A model generated the notes under the pieces. That model did no database searches. It saw only the letters and a program-made list of their open reading frames with translations, and was not told where the DNA came from. Shown piece after piece: positions 34,322 through 43,233 of a stretch of 53,799 nt of DNA. Source of the DNA: Halomonas campaniensis. Its GTDB lineage: Bacteria; Pseudomonadota; Gammaproteobacteria; Pseudomonadales; Halomonadaceae. The DNA is taken from contig NZ_JPUA01000011.1 in NCBI RefSeq assembly GCF_002211105.1, forward strand, positions 33,392 through 87,190, written 5' to 3'. Numbering within the stretch: position 1 is the first letter of the stretch; each line of letters begins with the position of its first letter. Made by a program: the position numbers and the translations under genes.

Positions 34322-35182
34322 TCATGGATAATGACAGAGTGGTGGCCGTGGGGTGCCTGGGGTTGTGGTGCTCATGTCCTCGTACCAGCCTACGCCCATC
34401 GCGATAATCATGATCTCCATACCCCGCCATGCATTAGATGGTGTCTCTTCCTCTAAAATGCCAGCGACGTTTTCGTTGTATACCATGATTAGGTTAGCAT
34501 CTGAGTCGCATGTAAGTGACTGGCCAAGAGTGCGGATCAAATAGTCGAAGTTATCGCGCAAAAAATCATTGTTCTCGCGGATCTCAGGCATCATCGGTAC
34601 GTTGGCACAATCTCCTGTGAGTATCTGATAGCCGGGTGGGGTACGCAGTGGAGAGCTGGAGTATAAAGAGGCGTTGCCTTGGGCAATGGCGCTACTTAGC
34701 ATCCGCGTATATTCGAGGCTAATAGTATAATCATCCCAACCGCGTGACTGCCTTAAGTTGTTATGTAGTTTTGGGCTGGATAAGAAACAGCCCAAGTCCT
34801 CTTTATCGCTATAAGCCTCACTATAGTAAGTAATCGTCGAGGAGGTGGCCGCCATGACCTCAGGGTCGCTAAGCGCCAGTGCACCTGAAGGGTTTGGAAG
34901 ACGTATCGTGCACTTGTCGGGCGGAAGAACGACCCATTCTCCGGTCACCACGGTGTGTTCATCGAGCTTTGCTTCGTTGACTAAGGCGTCAATTTCGCTT
35001 TCCTGAAAACCGTTAGCTAGTGCTGCATCGCGTGTTGTTGGGCCGATGGCGCAACCTTCGCTGGCGAAAAAATCATCTACGGTTGTCGGTGTCGTGCCAG
35101 CGCTGATGGGTGCCGCTGTGAATAACAGGCCAATAGTTAGGAAAGCATGTCCTAAGCATCTAACGGATGTGATCAATGTCAT
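34322..35182 (-). CDS. secreted protein of unknown function
   Basis: From the ATG at 35182 (GAGA about 8 bases upstream) the product is 286 residues with an N-terminal signal peptide (TLITSVRCLGHAFLTIGLLF, cleavage near PISAG). The mature part has four or more Cys and no family I recognise. An open in-frame extension upstream to 35311 lacks a ribosome-binding site. It is inserted between the intact recD and its decayed partial copy, so it probably arrived with, or was isolated by, the event that created that copy. Confidence 0.7.
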   Translation of the reverse strand: MTLITSVRCLGHAFLTIGLLFTAAPISAGTTPTTVDDFFASEGCAIGPTTRDAALANGFQESEIDALVNEAKLDEHTVVTGEWVVLPPDKCTIRLPNPSGALALSDPEVMAATSSTITYYSEAYSDKEDLGCFLSSPKLHNNLRQSRGWDDYTISLEYTRMLSSAIAQGNASLYSSSPLRTPPGYQILTGDCANVPMMPEIRENNDFLRDNFDYLIRTLGQSLTCDSDANLIMVYNENVAGILEEETPSNAWRGMEIMIIAMGVGWYEDMSTTTPGTPRPPLCHYP

Positions 35183-35387
35183 GGGCGATCTCTTTTTCTG
35201 TATGCATCGATTAATAGCGCATGGTGGAGGGAGGCTCTCATCTCCAATCATATTTATAGCCGCAAGAAGCATGTTGGCCGACAACACAGGTGGCTGAAGC
35301 TTCGCGTACACTCACAACGCCCCGAATCAAACATGTTTGGATAGACAAGCCCATCGGTGCTCGGCGCGCAGGCTTGGTCGATAAGTG

Positions 35388-37706
35388 TTAACCCCCAACC
35401 CCACTAACCCTCATAACCTCCCTAGCCACCGCATCATTTAATATCCCGCGTTTGGCTTCGATTAGCGTGAGCCAGTCGCGGGCGCGGGTGATGCCGGTGT
35501 AGACCAGCTCGCGGGTGAGGATGGGGTTGGGCGTTTGCGGTAGCAGCAGGGCGGTGTGCTGAAACTCTGAGCCTTGGGATTTGTGTACCGTCATCGCGAA
35601 CACGGTTTCTACCGCGTGCAGGCGTGAAGGGAGCACCCAGTGAATGGGGTTTTCCGGGTCGCTGGTCGGAAAGGCGACGCGGAAAAGTGCCCTACCGGGA
35701 GTGCGTGGATCAGGCACCGCCATTGTGATGCCGATATCGCCGTTCATCAGTTTCAGGCCGTAGTCGTTTTGGGTGACCAACACCGGGCGGCCTTCAAACC
35801 AGCCTTTTTCTAGCGTGTGGTCGTTGCCGAATAGCAGCTTTTCACTACGTAGAGTTTTGGCGATACGTAGGTTTAAGCCTTCTACTCCCCAGGGGCCTTT
35901 GCGTAGCGCGCACAGCAGCTGAAATCGGCTGTAAGCCTTGATTACTTGCTTCGCCCAGGCATCGTAAACGTCTCTGTTCTCTTCAAACGCCAATGCCTTA
36001 TCAGGCCGCTCACTATCTAATGTGTTTAGGTAGTGGCAGTAGCCGGTGGGCGGTGCAATTGGCTCGCCCTTGAAATTGGTGCGGCCTTCGCCTGCGTTGG
36101 GAAAACGTTCCGGGCTGCCGGTGATCACCAGGCGCTCCAGGGCGCTGTCTTCGTTTTGTGCGTCTGGCTTCAACACCAAGTGGTGCAGGTCGGCGTAGCC
36201 GTTATTCAGAACGCCATGCACGGCTTGGTGTTTATCCCGTTCCCGTAATGTCTCACTTAGCGGCTGGTTAATCGCCTGGGCGAGCTGGCCGATGCCGCTT
36301 GTTTCAGTAAAGCGGTGGCTTACCCGCAGCATGGTAATGGCTTGATCCAGGGGTTGGCCGTTGGGGTCGGTTAATGCCTCTGGCAGCGGGTGGTCGGTGA
36401 GTTCGGCTAGCCACTGCGCCGTGGCGGGCGTGTAGTGGGCGGCGTCGGCGCGGCGGCATAGGTCGCCCAGCACGGCGCCTGCTTCAACGGATGCCAGCTG
36501 GTCTTTATCCCCCAGCAGTACCAGCTTGGCGCTGGCGGGCAGGGCGCTGAGCAGCGCTGTCATCATTTCGATATCCACCATCGAGGCTTCATCCACCACC
36601 AGTACATCCAGCGCCAGCGGGTTGGCGGCGTTATGGCGGAAGTGGCGGGTGTCGGTTCTTGCGCCTAATAAGCGGTGGAGTGTGGTGACTTCTGTGGGAA
36701 TAGTGGCTTGAAACAGCTCTGTGGCCTTTTCTTCGCCAGCTGAAGCTGCCTCCCACAATGATATTAGACCTTTGAAAGGTAGCTGGCTCACTTGCCCAGC
36801 GATGGATTCATTCAGGCGTGCGGCGGCTTTGCCGGTAGGGGCGGCCAGGCGAATGCGCAGCGGGTGGGCGTTGGGTTCTGCCAGTTGCAGGGTTTGCAGC
36901 AAGGCCAGGAGGCGTACCACGGTGGTGGTTTTGCCGGTGCCTGGGCCGCCGGTGATGATCGCGAACGGGCTGCGAGCAGCTAGGGCGCAGGCGTTTTTTT
37001 GCCAATCCAATGTCTCGGTGGCGGGGAATAACGCATCCAGCGCGCTTTTGAGTAGCGGTGATTGCTCTGCCTTATGCTCCGGGCTATCCATCGAGCTATG
37101 CACCGGGCTATCCAAGCTAAGCCGAGCGGCAATTTCTTGGTGCAGGGTTTGCTCGAACTGCCAGTAGCGGCGTAGGTAGAGCCGTGTAGTGAGTGAGGAA
37201 TCGCTTTTCACCAGGGGCGTATTGCCGGGGCCGTCGCTGATCAGCGTGGGGTGGTTGAGCACGGCCTGCCATTCGGGCAGCGTTAGCGTGGCCAGCACAT
37301 GGCTAGGCAGCGGCGGCGGGTCGTTCAGGTCGTCGCCTTCCGGGGGCAGCGAAAGTGCAAAATCCGGCGCTTCCAGCGTAGCGGCTATATCCAGGCAGAC
37401 ATGGCCTCGGCCAAGCTGGTGGCTGGCCAACGCCGCACCTAGCAACAGCAGTGGCGGGGCGTTTTGGGTTTCGCGGTCGAGAAAGCGCACCAGGGCCAAA
37501 TCCAGATCCCGCAGCCAGCCACGGGAAACCCAGCGTTCACACAGCAGGAATAGCGCGGCGGTATCGCTTAGCGCGGGGTGCGGCTGGGCGGCACTGGCGG
37601 CTGATTCTGTCGGTGGTGTTACCGATGCGGTTGAATCAGGTGCAGCGGGCGGCGCCTCATCGGCGAACAGGTCTAGGTTCATAGATTGTGTGTCTCTATT
37701 GCTCAT
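35388..37706 (-). CDS. recD: exodeoxyribonuclease V subunit alpha (RecD)
   Basis: The 772-residue protein is a superfamily 1B 5'-3' helicase with Walker A in AIITGGPGTGKTTT, the VVDEASMVDIEMM Walker B region and the C-terminal VHKSQGSEF and VYTGITRAR motifs. It is the fast 5'-3' motor of RecBCD, which processes double-strand breaks and degrades phage DNA. It is longer than the E. coli protein (about 608) because of insertions in the N-terminal and middle parts. Its ATG overlaps the recB stop (ATGA). Confidence 0.96.
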   Translation of the reverse strand: MSNRDTQSMNLDLFADEAPPAAPDSTASVTPPTESAASAAQPHPALSDTAALFLLCERWVSRGWLRDLDLALVRFLDRETQNAPPLLLLGAALASHQLGRGHVCLDIAATLEAPDFALSLPPEGDDLNDPPPLPSHVLATLTLPEWQAVLNHPTLISDGPGNTPLVKSDSSLTTRLYLRRYWQFEQTLHQEIAARLSLDSPVHSSMDSPEHKAEQSPLLKSALDALFPATETLDWQKNACALAARSPFAIITGGPGTGKTTTVVRLLALLQTLQLAEPNAHPLRIRLAAPTGKAAARLNESIAGQVSQLPFKGLISLWEAASAGEEKATELFQATIPTEVTTLHRLLGARTDTRHFRHNAANPLALDVLVVDEASMVDIEMMTALLSALPASAKLVLLGDKDQLASVEAGAVLGDLCRRADAAHYTPATAQWLAELTDHPLPEALTDPNGQPLDQAITMLRVSHRFTETSGIGQLAQAINQPLSETLRERDKHQAVHGVLNNGYADLHHLVLKPDAQNEDSALERLVITGSPERFPNAGEGRTNFKGEPIAPPTGYCHYLNTLDSERPDKALAFEENRDVYDAWAKQVIKAYSRFQLLCALRKGPWGVEGLNLRIAKTLRSEKLLFGNDHTLEKGWFEGRPVLVTQNDYGLKLMNGDIGITMAVPDPRTPGRALFRVAFPTSDPENPIHWVLPSRLHAVETVFAMTVHKSQGSEFQHTALLLPQTPNPILTRELVYTGITRARDWLTLIEAKRGILNDAVAREVMRVSGVGG

Positions 37707-40700
37707 ACCAACGCCTCTAGGCCTGTTTCTGATACTGCATCTGCCGCTGTGCCTGCAAAGAGCGCATCCAGCGCTTCGATCAGCGCGACCGGGGCGGGCA
37801 CGGCGTGAACCCCGCTGGCGACGGTGCGGCTGCCGCGCAGAAATACCGTCATCGAGCCACCCAGGTGTTGGTGCAGGTCGTAGTCGGGCAGGCGCGCTTT
37901 GAGTAGCCGGTGCAACGCGAGCAGGTAAAGCGCGGCTTGCAGGTCGTAGCGCTTTTCGAGCATAGCGTTACGCAGGGCTTCCGCAGTGTAGGCGCTGTCG
38001 TCGCTGCCCAGGTAGTTGGATTTCCAGTCGAGCACGTAGAAGCGGCCTTCATGCTCAAAGGCGAGGTCGATAAAGCCTTTGAGCATGCCGTTGAGGGTGT
38101 CGGCATCCAATACGGGGCGTGATACCCCTGGCAGTAAGTGGTCACTGACCAGCTGATCCAGCTTGCGAGTTTGTACCTGGTGCGCGGCAAACCAGAACTC
38201 CAGTTCCACCTGATAGCTTTCGAGTTCGCATAGCGCCACTTGGCTGCCTTCGCTGGGCTCTTTCAGGGACGGGGACATCGAAAAAGGCAGGGGAAGCGGT
38301 GTGGCGAGCAGTTCTTCCAGCCAGCCTGCCAGGGTGTCGTGCCACGCCTGCCAGCCGCGCAGCTGCACGCGCCGCCGCAGCATGTCTTCTCGGGCGGCGG
38401 GGTCTTTCAGCGCATTGTTAAAGCCTAGCTGGCCCGCCCACTCCAGCAATCCATGCAGGAAGGTGCCGGGGCCTGGGCCTCGCGGAAACCGGTGCAGGTG
38501 AAACGCTTCGGTGTTGATGGCGTTGTCGTGGGGTTCATCCAGCACTTCCAGGGTGGTGGCCTCCTGGGGCGTGGTGGGTTCCGGCGTGGGCGTTGGCTGC
38601 GCTGCGCCTTGAATCGCTTCTGAAACAGCCCCCGAGGTGCGCAGCGCCGAGTAGCTGGCGATCCACCACTGTTCCCGAGCGGGGCGCAGCGGGGTGCGGG
38701 CGTGGCCCAGTGCCTGCTGTTCCGGTGCCGGGGTGAAACGCAGCGCGGTGGGTTCCGGGGCAGCACTTAAATCGATATCGCTGCCTTCCACCAGTTCGCC
38801 GAGCGCGTGGGTAAACGCGCTGGGGGCGATGGCCTTGCCGCCGTTGATTAGGTGGCCGATGGCGCTATTCTCACTGCCTTTTAGCGATGCCAGCCCCAGC
38901 CAAGTGGCGTGGCGGGCGCGGGTGAGCGCCACGTAAAGCTTGCGCAGGTCTTCGCCCAGCCGTTCGCGGTCGGCGGTGGCCAGCGTTGCTTCATCGGCAC
39001 TTAGGCTAAGTTGCAGGCTGCCTTCGCTGTCGTGCCAGCGCAGCGGCAGGTCGGTGTCGCTGACCGGGCGGTGGTTGGCGATAAATGGCAGGAACACCAG
39101 CGGGTACTCCAACCCCTTGGATTTGTGAATGGTCACGACCTTGACCAGATCGGCATCGCTCTCCAGGCGCAGCTTGTGGCTGTCGCCGTGGCTATCGGGG
39201 TCGGCAATGGCTTCCGCCAGAAAGCGAATTAGCGCGTGTTCGCCATCCAGTTCCTGGCTGGCATGCTGGAGCATTTCACCCAGATGGAGCAGGTCGGTTA
39301 GCAAACGCTCACCCTCGGCGAACTCGCCCAGCAGCCGCGCGGCGAGATCAAAATCGACCATCAAGCGGCGCACTAGCGGCAGTACGCCTTGGCGCTGCCA
39401 TAGGCGGTGGTAGTCGCTGAACTGCTCGACCCGTTGCTCCCAGGCCAGCTCGCTTTGATTGAGGTGATCTAGTTCCTCAAGGCTTAGCCCAAGTACTGAT
39501 GTTGCCAGGGCGGCGCGCAGTTTGGCTTCCGCCTGGCGGGAGTTGGCCTGCGGCTCGGCGCAGGCGCGCAGCCAAATGGTTAGCTGCGGGGCAATGGGGG
39601 AGCTGAACACCTTGTCATGATCGGAAAGGTAGACGCTTTTGATGCCTCGGCTGGCCAGCGCCAGTCGAATCGCCCGCGCTTCCTGCAGGCCGTTGACCAG
39701 CACGGCCATGTCTGAGGGGGCCAGCGGAGTGAGTGATTGCTCTCCGTCATCGTCATCGCTATCAGCGACCTTCGCAAACCCCGCCTGCTGTTGGCGGCCT
39801 GCTTCCAAAAGCATGGCCATGTGCGAGGCGCAGCGCTCGGCCATCTCGGTTTGGTAGGCGGTTTTGGAGAGCGGCTCTTCGCTTTCCAGTGGCCATAGGG
39901 TCATCGCAGGTAGTGGCTTACCTTTGAGTACCAGCGTCTCCTTGGTGCCTTTGGCGTTGACGGGGTTGAACGGCAGTGGGTTTTCGCCTCCATCGGCACG
40001 GAACAGAAACGCGCCTGCGTCATGCTGGTCGGCGTAGCTAAAGCAGTGGTTGACCGCTGCCACCATGGCACTGCTGGAACGGAAATTGGTGCCCAGCGTA
40101 ACGTGGCGGCCATCGGTGTCTTGGCGGGCCTGCAGGTAAGTGAAGATATCCGCGCCGCGAAAGGCGTAGATCGCCTGCTTGGGGTCGCCAATCAGCAGGA
40201 TGGCGCTGTCGCGGCGGGGCGTTGCAACGTCATACACGGCATTGAAGATGCGGTACTGGATCGGGTCGGTATCCTGAAACTCATCGATCAGTGCCACGGG
40301 GAACTGGCGCTGGATCTGCGCGGCCAGGGCCTCTTTGTTGGGGCCTTTGAGGGCGCGATCCAGATGGGTGAGCAGGTCGTTGGGGCCCATCTCGGCGCGG
40401 CGTTCCTGCTCGCGCTCCAGCCGGGCGCGGCACCACTGTACGGCGTGAATCAGCAGGTCGTTGCGTGGCTCGGGCAGGGCATCCAGCGCTTTCGGTAGCT
40501 GTGCTAGCGCTTCCCATGCTTGCGGGCAGGGCGGTGCGCCCTCTTTCCATATATCGGACATGCCGTCTGGCGTCATGCGTTTCCAGGCGGCGTCGGTGAG
40601 CGCGGGGCGGTCGGCATCCGTTTCGCACCACTCCCGCAGTGCGCCCAGCCAGTTGGCGCGGCTTTTGGCGTTGAAGCTTTGGCCCTTGAAGGCTTTGCGT

Positions 40701-41575
40701 GTGGCAGACTCTTCCAGGGCGGGCACTAGTTCGTCCAGCCAGGCGGCCCAGGGGGCTTTGAGCTCGTTGAGCTGGGCGGCGCGTTCGGCCTGGGTGGCGG
40801 CCAGGGTCTTGCTAGGTTCGGGCTTTTCGTCACCCAGCGCTTCGCTTTCGGGCAGTAGCCGTTGCAGCGGGGCGTGCAGGTCGTCCGGTGATTTCCAGTA
40901 GCGGGTGACAATGCCGAGGGCGTCGCTGTCCAGCGGGTAGTAGAAGCTACGCCAGTAGTCGCGCACCACTTCCTGTTCCAGTTCACGCTGGTCGTTTTCC
41001 AGGTTGAGGGAGAACAGGCTGCCGCTGTCGAAGGCGTGTTCGCGCAGCATCCGGTAGCACCAGCTGTGGATGGTGGAAACCGCAGCTTCGTCCATCCATT
41101 CGGCGGCCAGCGCCAGGCGCCGCGAGCACGCGGGCCAGGTCGCGGGGTCATATTGGTCGCGGAGCTGGAGCAGCAGTGGATCATGAGCAGGTGGCACGGA
41201 AGCAGGCCACTGCGAGGGCGCTGTGAACCCGTCCTTGGGCGCTACTTTTTCCATCCATGGAAAAAGACCCTCTTCGTGACCTGCTTCCTTAGCATCTGGA
41301 GTCTCACGAAACACTTCTGCTGCTTCTACCAACCGGTTGCGGATGCGTTCGCGTAGCTCTTGGGTGGCGGCGTTGGTGAAGGTGACGACCAGGATTTCCG
41401 GCGGCGTGAGCGGGCGGATAAACGCGGTGTCGTCGTCAAAACTGTGGCCGCCGAGTACTAGCCGTACGTAGAGCAGGGCGATGGTGAAGGTTTTGCCGGT
41501 GCCAGCGCTGGCCTCTATCAGTCGGCTGCCGTGAAGCGGGAGGCTTAGTGGATTGAGAGGTGCGGGCTGGCTCAT
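37703..41575 (-). CDS. recB: exodeoxyribonuclease V subunit beta (RecB)
   Basis: The 1,290-residue protein begins with a UvrD-like superfamily 1A 3'-5' helicase (ASAGTGKTFT, residues about 19-28; FTNAATQELRERI; LIDEFQDTDPIQY; GDPKQAIYAFRGAD) and ends with the RecB nuclease domain (FEHEGRFYVLDWKSNYLG). It unwinds and cuts DNA and loads RecA as part of RecBCD. AAGGA precedes the ATG. It is 11 bases downstream of a small nucleotidyltransferase-like gene and overlaps recD. Confidence 0.97.
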   Translation of the reverse strand: MSQPAPLNPLSLPLHGSRLIEASAGTGKTFTIALLYVRLVLGGHSFDDDTAFIRPLTPPEILVVTFTNAATQELRERIRNRLVEAAEVFRETPDAKEAGHEEGLFPWMEKVAPKDGFTAPSQWPASVPPAHDPLLLQLRDQYDPATWPACSRRLALAAEWMDEAAVSTIHSWCYRMLREHAFDSGSLFSLNLENDQRELEQEVVRDYWRSFYYPLDSDALGIVTRYWKSPDDLHAPLQRLLPESEALGDEKPEPSKTLAATQAERAAQLNELKAPWAAWLDELVPALEESATRKAFKGQSFNAKSRANWLGALREWCETDADRPALTDAAWKRMTPDGMSDIWKEGAPPCPQAWEALAQLPKALDALPEPRNDLLIHAVQWCRARLEREQERRAEMGPNDLLTHLDRALKGPNKEALAAQIQRQFPVALIDEFQDTDPIQYRIFNAVYDVATPRRDSAILLIGDPKQAIYAFRGADIFTYLQARQDTDGRHVTLGTNFRSSSAMVAAVNHCFSYADQHDAGAFLFRADGGENPLPFNPVNAKGTKETLVLKGKPLPAMTLWPLESEEPLSKTAYQTEMAERCASHMAMLLEAGRQQQAGFAKVADSDDDDGEQSLTPLAPSDMAVLVNGLQEARAIRLALASRGIKSVYLSDHDKVFSSPIAPQLTIWLRACAEPQANSRQAEAKLRAALATSVLGLSLEELDHLNQSELAWEQRVEQFSDYHRLWQRQGVLPLVRRLMVDFDLAARLLGEFAEGERLLTDLLHLGEMLQHASQELDGEHALIRFLAEAIADPDSHGDSHKLRLESDADLVKVVTIHKSKGLEYPLVFLPFIANHRPVSDTDLPLRWHDSEGSLQLSLSADEATLATADRERLGEDLRKLYVALTRARHATWLGLASLKGSENSAIGHLINGGKAIAPSAFTHALGELVEGSDIDLSAAPEPTALRFTPAPEQQALGHARTPLRPAREQWWIASYSALRTSGAVSEAIQGAAQPTPTPEPTTPQEATTLEVLDEPHDNAINTEAFHLHRFPRGPGPGTFLHGLLEWAGQLGFNNALKDPAAREDMLRRRVQLRGWQAWHDTLAGWLEELLATPLPLPFSMSPSLKEPSEGSQVALCELESYQVELEFWFAAHQVQTRKLDQLVSDHLLPGVSRPVLDADTLNGMLKGFIDLAFEHEGRFYVLDWKSNYLGSDDSAYTAEALRNAMLEKRYDLQAALYLLALHRLLKARLPDYDLHQHLGGSMTVFLRGSRTVASGVHAVPAPVALIEALDALFAGTAADAVSETGLEALV

Positions 41576-41586
41576 GACGTATCCTT

Positions 41587-41880
41587 CTAATCAATAGGCA
41601 GAGCTTCAGCTAAGGCTTTCGCCTGGAGCGGGCTTGGTTCATCGGACGGATCATAGGTGACAATGTTAACCGGCAGCTTAAGATATTCTTCCAGTACGCC
41701 TTTGAGTTCGTCGCAAGAAAGCTCGGAGATCTCTGTCTTGGAGGTCAACAGTAGATCAACACTGCCGCCTCGCTTGGTATCATCAAGTCGCGAACCGAAG
41801 ACATGAACGTTCACATCAGCGTCAATATATTCCTCTACCCCGGTGAGAATGATTGCTCGATGTGTTTGAGTAATACGCAT
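41587..41880 (-). CDS. nucleotidyltransferase-like (MNT-type) small protein with an altered active site
   Basis: The 97-residue protein resembles minimal nucleotidyltransferases (residues 26-44: HVFGSRLDDTKRGGSVDLLL). In active members the GG is followed by D-x-D; here the first Asp is Ser40, while Asp42 remains. It may therefore be inactive, or a regulatory or antitoxin-like protein. AGGAG lies 8 bases before the ATG. The gene is 11 bases upstream of recB, so it probably shares the recBD transcript. No HEPN toxin gene is adjacent. Confidence 0.8.
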   Translation of the reverse strand: MRITQTHRAIILTGVEEYIDADVNVHVFGSRLDDTKRGGSVDLLLTSKTEISELSCDELKGVLEEYLKLPVNIVTYDPSDEPSPLQAKALAEALPID

Positions 41881-41923
41881 AAGACAGCTCCTAAACTGTA
41901 TGAGAACCCCGCCACCTGATAAT

Positions 41924-41951
41924 CTTGTTGCTAAGCCACTCTAGGTACAAT
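41924..41951 (+). promoter_or_regulatory. candidate promoter of pncB
   Basis: A -10-like TACAAT (41946-41951) is preceded, 15 to 17 bases upstream, by TTGTTG or TCTTGT. Transcription would start about 40 bases before pncB. The -35 assignment is weak. Confidence 0.35.
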
Positions 41952-41998
41952 GAGTTTACGCTACCGGCGGCTTCGGTTCACTCTAACGATGGGATCTC

Positions 41999-43180
41999 AT
42001 GCTGACATCGCTGCTGGATAATGACTTCTATAAGATCACGATGCAGAACGCCGTGATCAAACGCTTTCCTTATGCCCATGCGCGCTACGCCTTTATCAAT
42101 CGTGGCGAGCATGCTTTTCCTGACGGCTTCGGCGCCGAACTTCGCCGCGAAGTCGATAAGATGGCGTCGCTGCGCTTGAGCGATGAGGAGAAGCGTTATC
42201 TCGAAATAACCTGCCCTTATCTCGACCCAACGTATCTCGATTTCCTCGCTGGGTTTCATTACAACCCCAGCGAGGTGACTGTAGAGCAGCAGGGGAGTGA
42301 TCTTTCGGTGATCATTGAAGGGCCCTGGTACCGCACCATTCTCTGGGAAGTGCCGCTGATGGCGTTGATCAGCGAGCTCTGGTATCGGTTGCGTGGTGTG
42401 ACGATCACGCCTGACGCCGATGCGAAGATTGAGCAGCACGCCCAGGAGAAGATCGAACTTTACCGCCGTTTAGGGCTGAAAATTGCTGAGTTTGGTACCC
42501 GTCGGCGCTTCTCTTCTGACGTTCATGACCGGGTGGTCGGTGCGCTTAGCCACCACGGCGGTGAGGCCTTCAGCGGCACCAGCAATGTGCTGATGGCCAT
42601 GCGCCACGGTGTTAAGCCGATCGGCACTCACGCACACGAGTGGTTTATGTTCCACGGTGCCCGCTTCGGTTTTAAAATGGCCAATAGTCTGGCGCTTGAG
42701 CATTGGGTGGATGTGTACCGGGGGGATCTTGGGATCGCCTTAACGGATACCTTTACCTCTAAGGCGTTTTACGACAGCTTCGATAAGAAGTTCGCCAAAC
42801 TGTTCGATGGCGTTCGTCATGATAGCGGCGACCCTATCGAGTTTGCCTCCCAGACCATAGAGCACTACGAACGCCTGGGCATCAACCCGCTGAGCAAGAC
42901 GATTATCTTCTCCGATGCGCTAACACCGGAGAAGGTCGAGCGGATCCAGGCTTTTTGCCAGGATCGCATCGGCATGGCGTTCGGTATCGGCACCAATTTC
43001 ACCAACGATGTGGGCGCTGAACCCATGAACATGGTGATCAAGATGGTCGAGGCGCGCCCAGAAGGGCAGGGCTGGCTGCCGGTGATCAAGCTTTCCGACG
43101 TAGCGGAAAAGAACACCGGCGACCCGGAGATGATCTCGCTGGCGAAGCGGATCTTGTCGCTGAATGGGAATAGTATTTAG
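41999..43180 (+). CDS. pncB: nicotinate phosphoribosyltransferase
   Basis: PncB converts nicotinate and PRPP to nicotinate mononucleotide in NAD salvage, with ATP hydrolysis. The 393-residue protein starts LLDNDFYKITMQNAVIKRFP, contains the active-site EFGTRRRFS and GTHAHEWFM, and ends FGIGTNFTND, all typical. GGGA lies about 6 bases before the ATG. It lies on the opposite strand between recB and recC, splitting the RecBCD genes. Confidence 0.96.
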   Translation: MLTSLLDNDFYKITMQNAVIKRFPYAHARYAFINRGEHAFPDGFGAELRREVDKMASLRLSDEEKRYLEITCPYLDPTYLDFLAGFHYNPSEVTVEQQGSDLSVIIEGPWYRTILWEVPLMALISELWYRLRGVTITPDADAKIEQHAQEKIELYRRLGLKIAEFGTRRRFSSDVHDRVVGALSHHGGEAFSGTSNVLMAMRHGVKPIGTHAHEWFMFHGARFGFKMANSLALEHWVDVYRGDLGIALTDTFTSKAFYDSFDKKFAKLFDGVRHDSGDPIEFASQTIEHYERLGINPLSKTIIFSDALTPEKVERIQAFCQDRIGMAFGIGTNFTNDVGAEPMNMVIKMVEARPEGQGWLPVIKLSDVAEKNTGDPEMISLAKRILSLNGNSI

Positions 43181-43233
43181 CCTGTGGCTGGTTGCTTTCG
43201 CTGATCGTTTACTCCAGGTTCGGTAACGTTTAG

